This document shows positions 62,082 to 64,000 of a stretch of 64,000 nucleotides of DNA, piece by piece. The notes under the pieces were generated by a model. The model made no database searches and had not been told where the DNA came from. It saw only the letters and a list, made by a program, of their open reading frames with translations. The translations under genes and the position numbers were made by a program. The DNA lies in the NCBI RefSeq assembly GCF_019236475.1, contig NZ_JAFAIX010000007.1, forward strand, positions 158,845-222,844, written 5' to 3'. Source of the stretch: Chitinophaga sp. GTDB taxonomy: Bacteria > Bacteroidota > Bacteroidia > Chitinophagales > Chitinophagaceae. Every line of letters begins with the position of its first letter. The stretch's first letter is position 1.

Positions 62082-63824
62082 ATGAAGACTAAGTTAAATA
62101 TAGCCAAATTCGCCTTGTTAGTTCCTTTCTTCATGATGGGGTGCAATAAGGTGCTTGATAAAACGAACCTTTCTGCTGTTGGTCCAAATGAGGTATGGAC
62201 GGATGTGAATATGTCGACCGCCTATTTAAATCAGATTTATTCGAAACTGATGCCCGGTAATACCTATGGTGGCGGCAATGAAACCGATGAAGGGGTACCT
62301 TACCAAAAGCAAACCAGCGATTTGCTGAGAGGTACTGCCACATTCGATTCCAAAAATAGTTTTGATACCTATAACAATATACGCACCATCAATATTTTGT
62401 TGGGCAATATTGATAAGGCTACTTTCGGCCAGGACGATAAAAATAAGATCAAAGGACAGGCACTGTTTTGGAGAGCATGGGCTTATCATAGCCTCGTGAG
62501 CACTTACGGTGGCGTACCACTCATCCTGGAAGCACAAGCGCCTACTTCAGATCTAACAACGCTGCAGAAGCCCCGTAACAAAACATCAGAATGCGTTACA
62601 CAGATTTTAAAAGACCTGGATGATGCGATTGCCTTACTCCCGGAGGCTTTTACAGATAATGACATGGGCAGAATAGACAAAGGGGCTGCTATGGCATTTA
62701 AAGGAAGGGTACTATTGTTTTATGCCAGCCCTTTATTTAATGGTTTAGGCGGCATTGCCTCCTGGCAAAAGGCTTTCGATGCCAACAAAGCGGCCAAAGA
62801 TTTTTTAGATGCTCATGGCAAAGGATTGTATAGCCCTTATAGCAAAATATGGGATGATGAGTTGAACAAAGAAGTGGTAATGGTGCGCCGTTTCAACTAT
62901 CCACAGGCTACCTATTTCCAAGGAGGACTGATTCCATTGAACTGGTCTAAAGATGACGTTGGATCCGATCGCCCTTCCTTGGAACTGGTAAATGCCTTCC
63001 CTATGAAGGATGGTTCTTCCTGGGAATCGCAATCAAGAAGCTATGATACACTGTTCTTCAACAGAGACGACCGCTTCTACGCTAATATCTATTACAATGG
63101 CGCCCCTAACCAATACTTAAAGGGAATGCGTGATGATAAAACTTATCTGTGGACCTATTTTACCAGCATCACCAATTATAGCGGTCCAACAGGACTGGAA
63201 GGCGTACACAACTCCGTAACACAAGATCCACTATGGTCTAATTCCAGTTTCTACCGCATAAAAGCAATTGATAAAACCATTGATAAAGGAACAGTGTATA
63301 ATGCGGCTGTTGACTGGATTGAAATCCGCTATGCAGAAGTATTAATGAACTACGCTGAATGCGCCAATGAAGTAGGTAATACTGCTGTGGCGTTGGATGG
63401 ATTAAAACAGATCAGAGCCCGTGCGGGTGTTTTGCCAGGAACCCTCGGGAATTATGGTATTACTGCCGCCACACAGTCGGATGTCCGTAGTGTATTGCAA
63501 AGAGAACGTTTTGTGGAGTTTTGTTTTGAAGGTAAGCGTATGAGCGATTTACGCCGCTGGAAAATGTTTGACTACCTACGCGCCTTGCCTCAACGCCATG
63601 GCATTGCAGTGCTGTTGAAATCCGGTCAGCAGGATGTAAGCCCGCTATCGGATATTAGCACAGTGTGGAACCGGTTTTCGGCTACCGTTATTACAACGGA
63701 TGCTGTTAACATCGCTATTAAAGATCAGAACTACATTTACGGTATTCCTAAAGTTGTATTAGACAGGAATCCGCTGCTGCAACAAAATAATAACTGGGGC
63801 GGTACTTTCGATCCGTTACAATAG
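62082..63824 (+). CDS. SusD/RagB-like glycan-binding lipoprotein (second PUL)
   Basis: A 580-residue surface lipoprotein. The leader ends PFFMMGC with the lipidated cysteine, followed by NKVLDKTNLSAVGPNEVWTD. TPR-like helices contain IKGQALFWRAWAYHSLVSTY, and the C-terminus shows DWIEIRYAEVLMNYAECANE and RRWKMFDYL, typical of the RagB/SusD family. A GTG at 62058 is in frame but the ATG at 62082 gives the clean leader. It pairs with the SusC encoded 30 bp upstream to capture the oligosaccharide. Confidence 0.95.
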   Translation: MKTKLNIAKFALLVPFFMMGCNKVLDKTNLSAVGPNEVWTDVNMSTAYLNQIYSKLMPGNTYGGGNETDEGVPYQKQTSDLLRGTATFDSKNSFDTYNNIRTINILLGNIDKATFGQDDKNKIKGQALFWRAWAYHSLVSTYGGVPLILEAQAPTSDLTTLQKPRNKTSECVTQILKDLDDAIALLPEAFTDNDMGRIDKGAAMAFKGRVLLFYASPLFNGLGGIASWQKAFDANKAAKDFLDAHGKGLYSPYSKIWDDELNKEVVMVRRFNYPQATYFQGGLIPLNWSKDDVGSDRPSLELVNAFPMKDGSSWESQSRSYDTLFFNRDDRFYANIYYNGAPNQYLKGMRDDKTYLWTYFTSITNYSGPTGLEGVHNSVTQDPLWSNSSFYRIKAIDKTIDKGTVYNAAVDWIEIRYAEVLMNYAECANEVGNTAVALDGLKQIRARAGVLPGTLGNYGITAATQSDVRSVLQRERFVEFCFEGKRMSDLRRWKMFDYLRALPQRHGIAVLLKSGQQDVSPLSDISTVWNRFSATVITTDAVNIAIKDQNYIYGIPKVVLDRNPLLQQNNNWGGTFDPLQ

Positions 63825-63850
63825 AAATGATTTTATTCGTTTGGTTAGGA

Positions 63851-63886
63851 GAGGAGGGTGTCTCAAAAGGCACCCTCTTCTTTTTT
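63851..63886 (+). terminator. Terminator of the second susCD unit
   Basis: Stem GAGGAGGGTG/CACCCTCTTC (63851-63860 with 63871-63880, one G-T pair) followed by six T residues, 27 bp after the SusD stop. Confidence 0.88.
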
Positions 63887-63930
63887 ATGGTTGGTCAAAC
63901 CGATCAGGGGTGTTTTTCGTTTTTAATAAT

Positions 63931-64000
63931 ATGCCTAAAGGAAAAACACTATCTGTAATTTTTAAAGCTAACCTGCAACACCAGGCGATGCTTTTTCCGC
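63931..64000 (+). CDS. Start of a probable transposase gene (partial, cut by the window edge)
   Basis: An ATG at 63931 opens a frame that runs to the window end, giving MPKGKTLSVIFKANLQHQAM then LFP. The pattern of a short basic start, then F-K-x-N-x-x-x-Q-x-M-L-F-P recalls the N-terminus of IS1182-type DDE transposases. With 23 residues the assignment is tentative. It begins just beyond the PUL terminator, a typical site for an insertion sequence. Confidence 0.45.
   Translation, partial: MPKGKTLSVIFKANLQHQAMLFP

Noticed and set aside
1..64000. CRISPR array
   Set aside because: No run of regularly spaced direct repeats and no cas gene was seen.

Overview
The window looks like the chromosome of a carbohydrate-degrading Bacteroidota, most likely a Chitinophaga-type member of the Chitinophagaceae. 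The evidence is two SusC/SusD pairs, an ECF sigma/FecR cascade, LytS/LytTR two-component pairs, many SPII lipoproteins, a B-type haem-copper oxidase, few Shine-Dalgarno sequences, and several promoters of the Bacteroidota type (TTTG, 19 bp, TAnnTTTG). The assignment rests on gene content only.

Layout. 1-3.4 kb: end of a TolC-type efflux protein, a LytS/LytTR sensor-regulator pair, a GNAT acetyltransferase and an unknown protein. 4.1-11.8 kb: a complete polysaccharide utilisation locus (PUL): ECF sigma, FecR anti-sigma, SusC with STN domain, SusD and a GH18 lipoprotein, probably for chitin or another GlcNAc-containing glycan. 11.9-13.6 kb: an overlapping gene pair encoding a TauD-like Fe/2OG dioxygenase and a radical-SAM-like protein with an unusual cysteine motif. 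14-24.6 kb: a methyltransferase, thioesterase, DinB protein, membrane methyltransferase, second LytTR/LytS pair, TonB receptor, a styrene-oxide-isomerase-like membrane protein, AraC regulator and HD hydrolase. 24.8-32.5 kb: sulfatase, M57 metalloprotease, metallo-hydrolase, Tat-exported Gfo/Idh/MocA protein, a broken serine hydrolase, and an SDR and AraC pair.

32.98-35.49 kb is a small element of about 2.5 kb inserted at the 3' end of a tRNA-Lys gene. It is bounded by a 19-bp direct repeat (TTGTGATCCCGCTGGGACT). The displaced original 3' flank of the tRNA can be recognised because a second tRNA-Lys at 43.4 kb, in inverted orientation, still carries a closely similar flank. The only clear gene inside is an OLD-family ATPase/TOPRIM nuclease, a class often involved in phage defence. 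No integrase is present, but both ends carry paired TGTATCC motifs spaced exactly 12 bp apart. This is the best candidate here for an undescribed mobile defence unit.

35.6-43.4 kb: a WalJ-like hydrolase, a GH20 hexosaminidase with PA14 domain, and a five-gene ba3-type oxidase operon that includes a 41-residue subunit IIa gene. Next to the operon is a likely small RNA with its own promoter and terminator. 43.7-50.1 kb: a glutathionylspermidine-synthase-like operon, a serine hydrolase, an AraC remnant and a DUF6340-type lipoprotein. 50.2-63.8 kb: a second PUL. A six-hairpin glycosidase and a GntR/UTRA regulator are divergent, followed by a ROK kinase, a phosphomannose-isomerase-like fusion, an MFS transporter, a GH120 beta-xylosidase-like enzyme, then SusC and SusD. 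Operator-like GTnTAnAC sites overlap the -7 boxes of both divergent promoters, so the GntR protein probably controls glycan cleavage, uptake and sugar phosphorylation together. The window ends in the start of a probable transposase gene.
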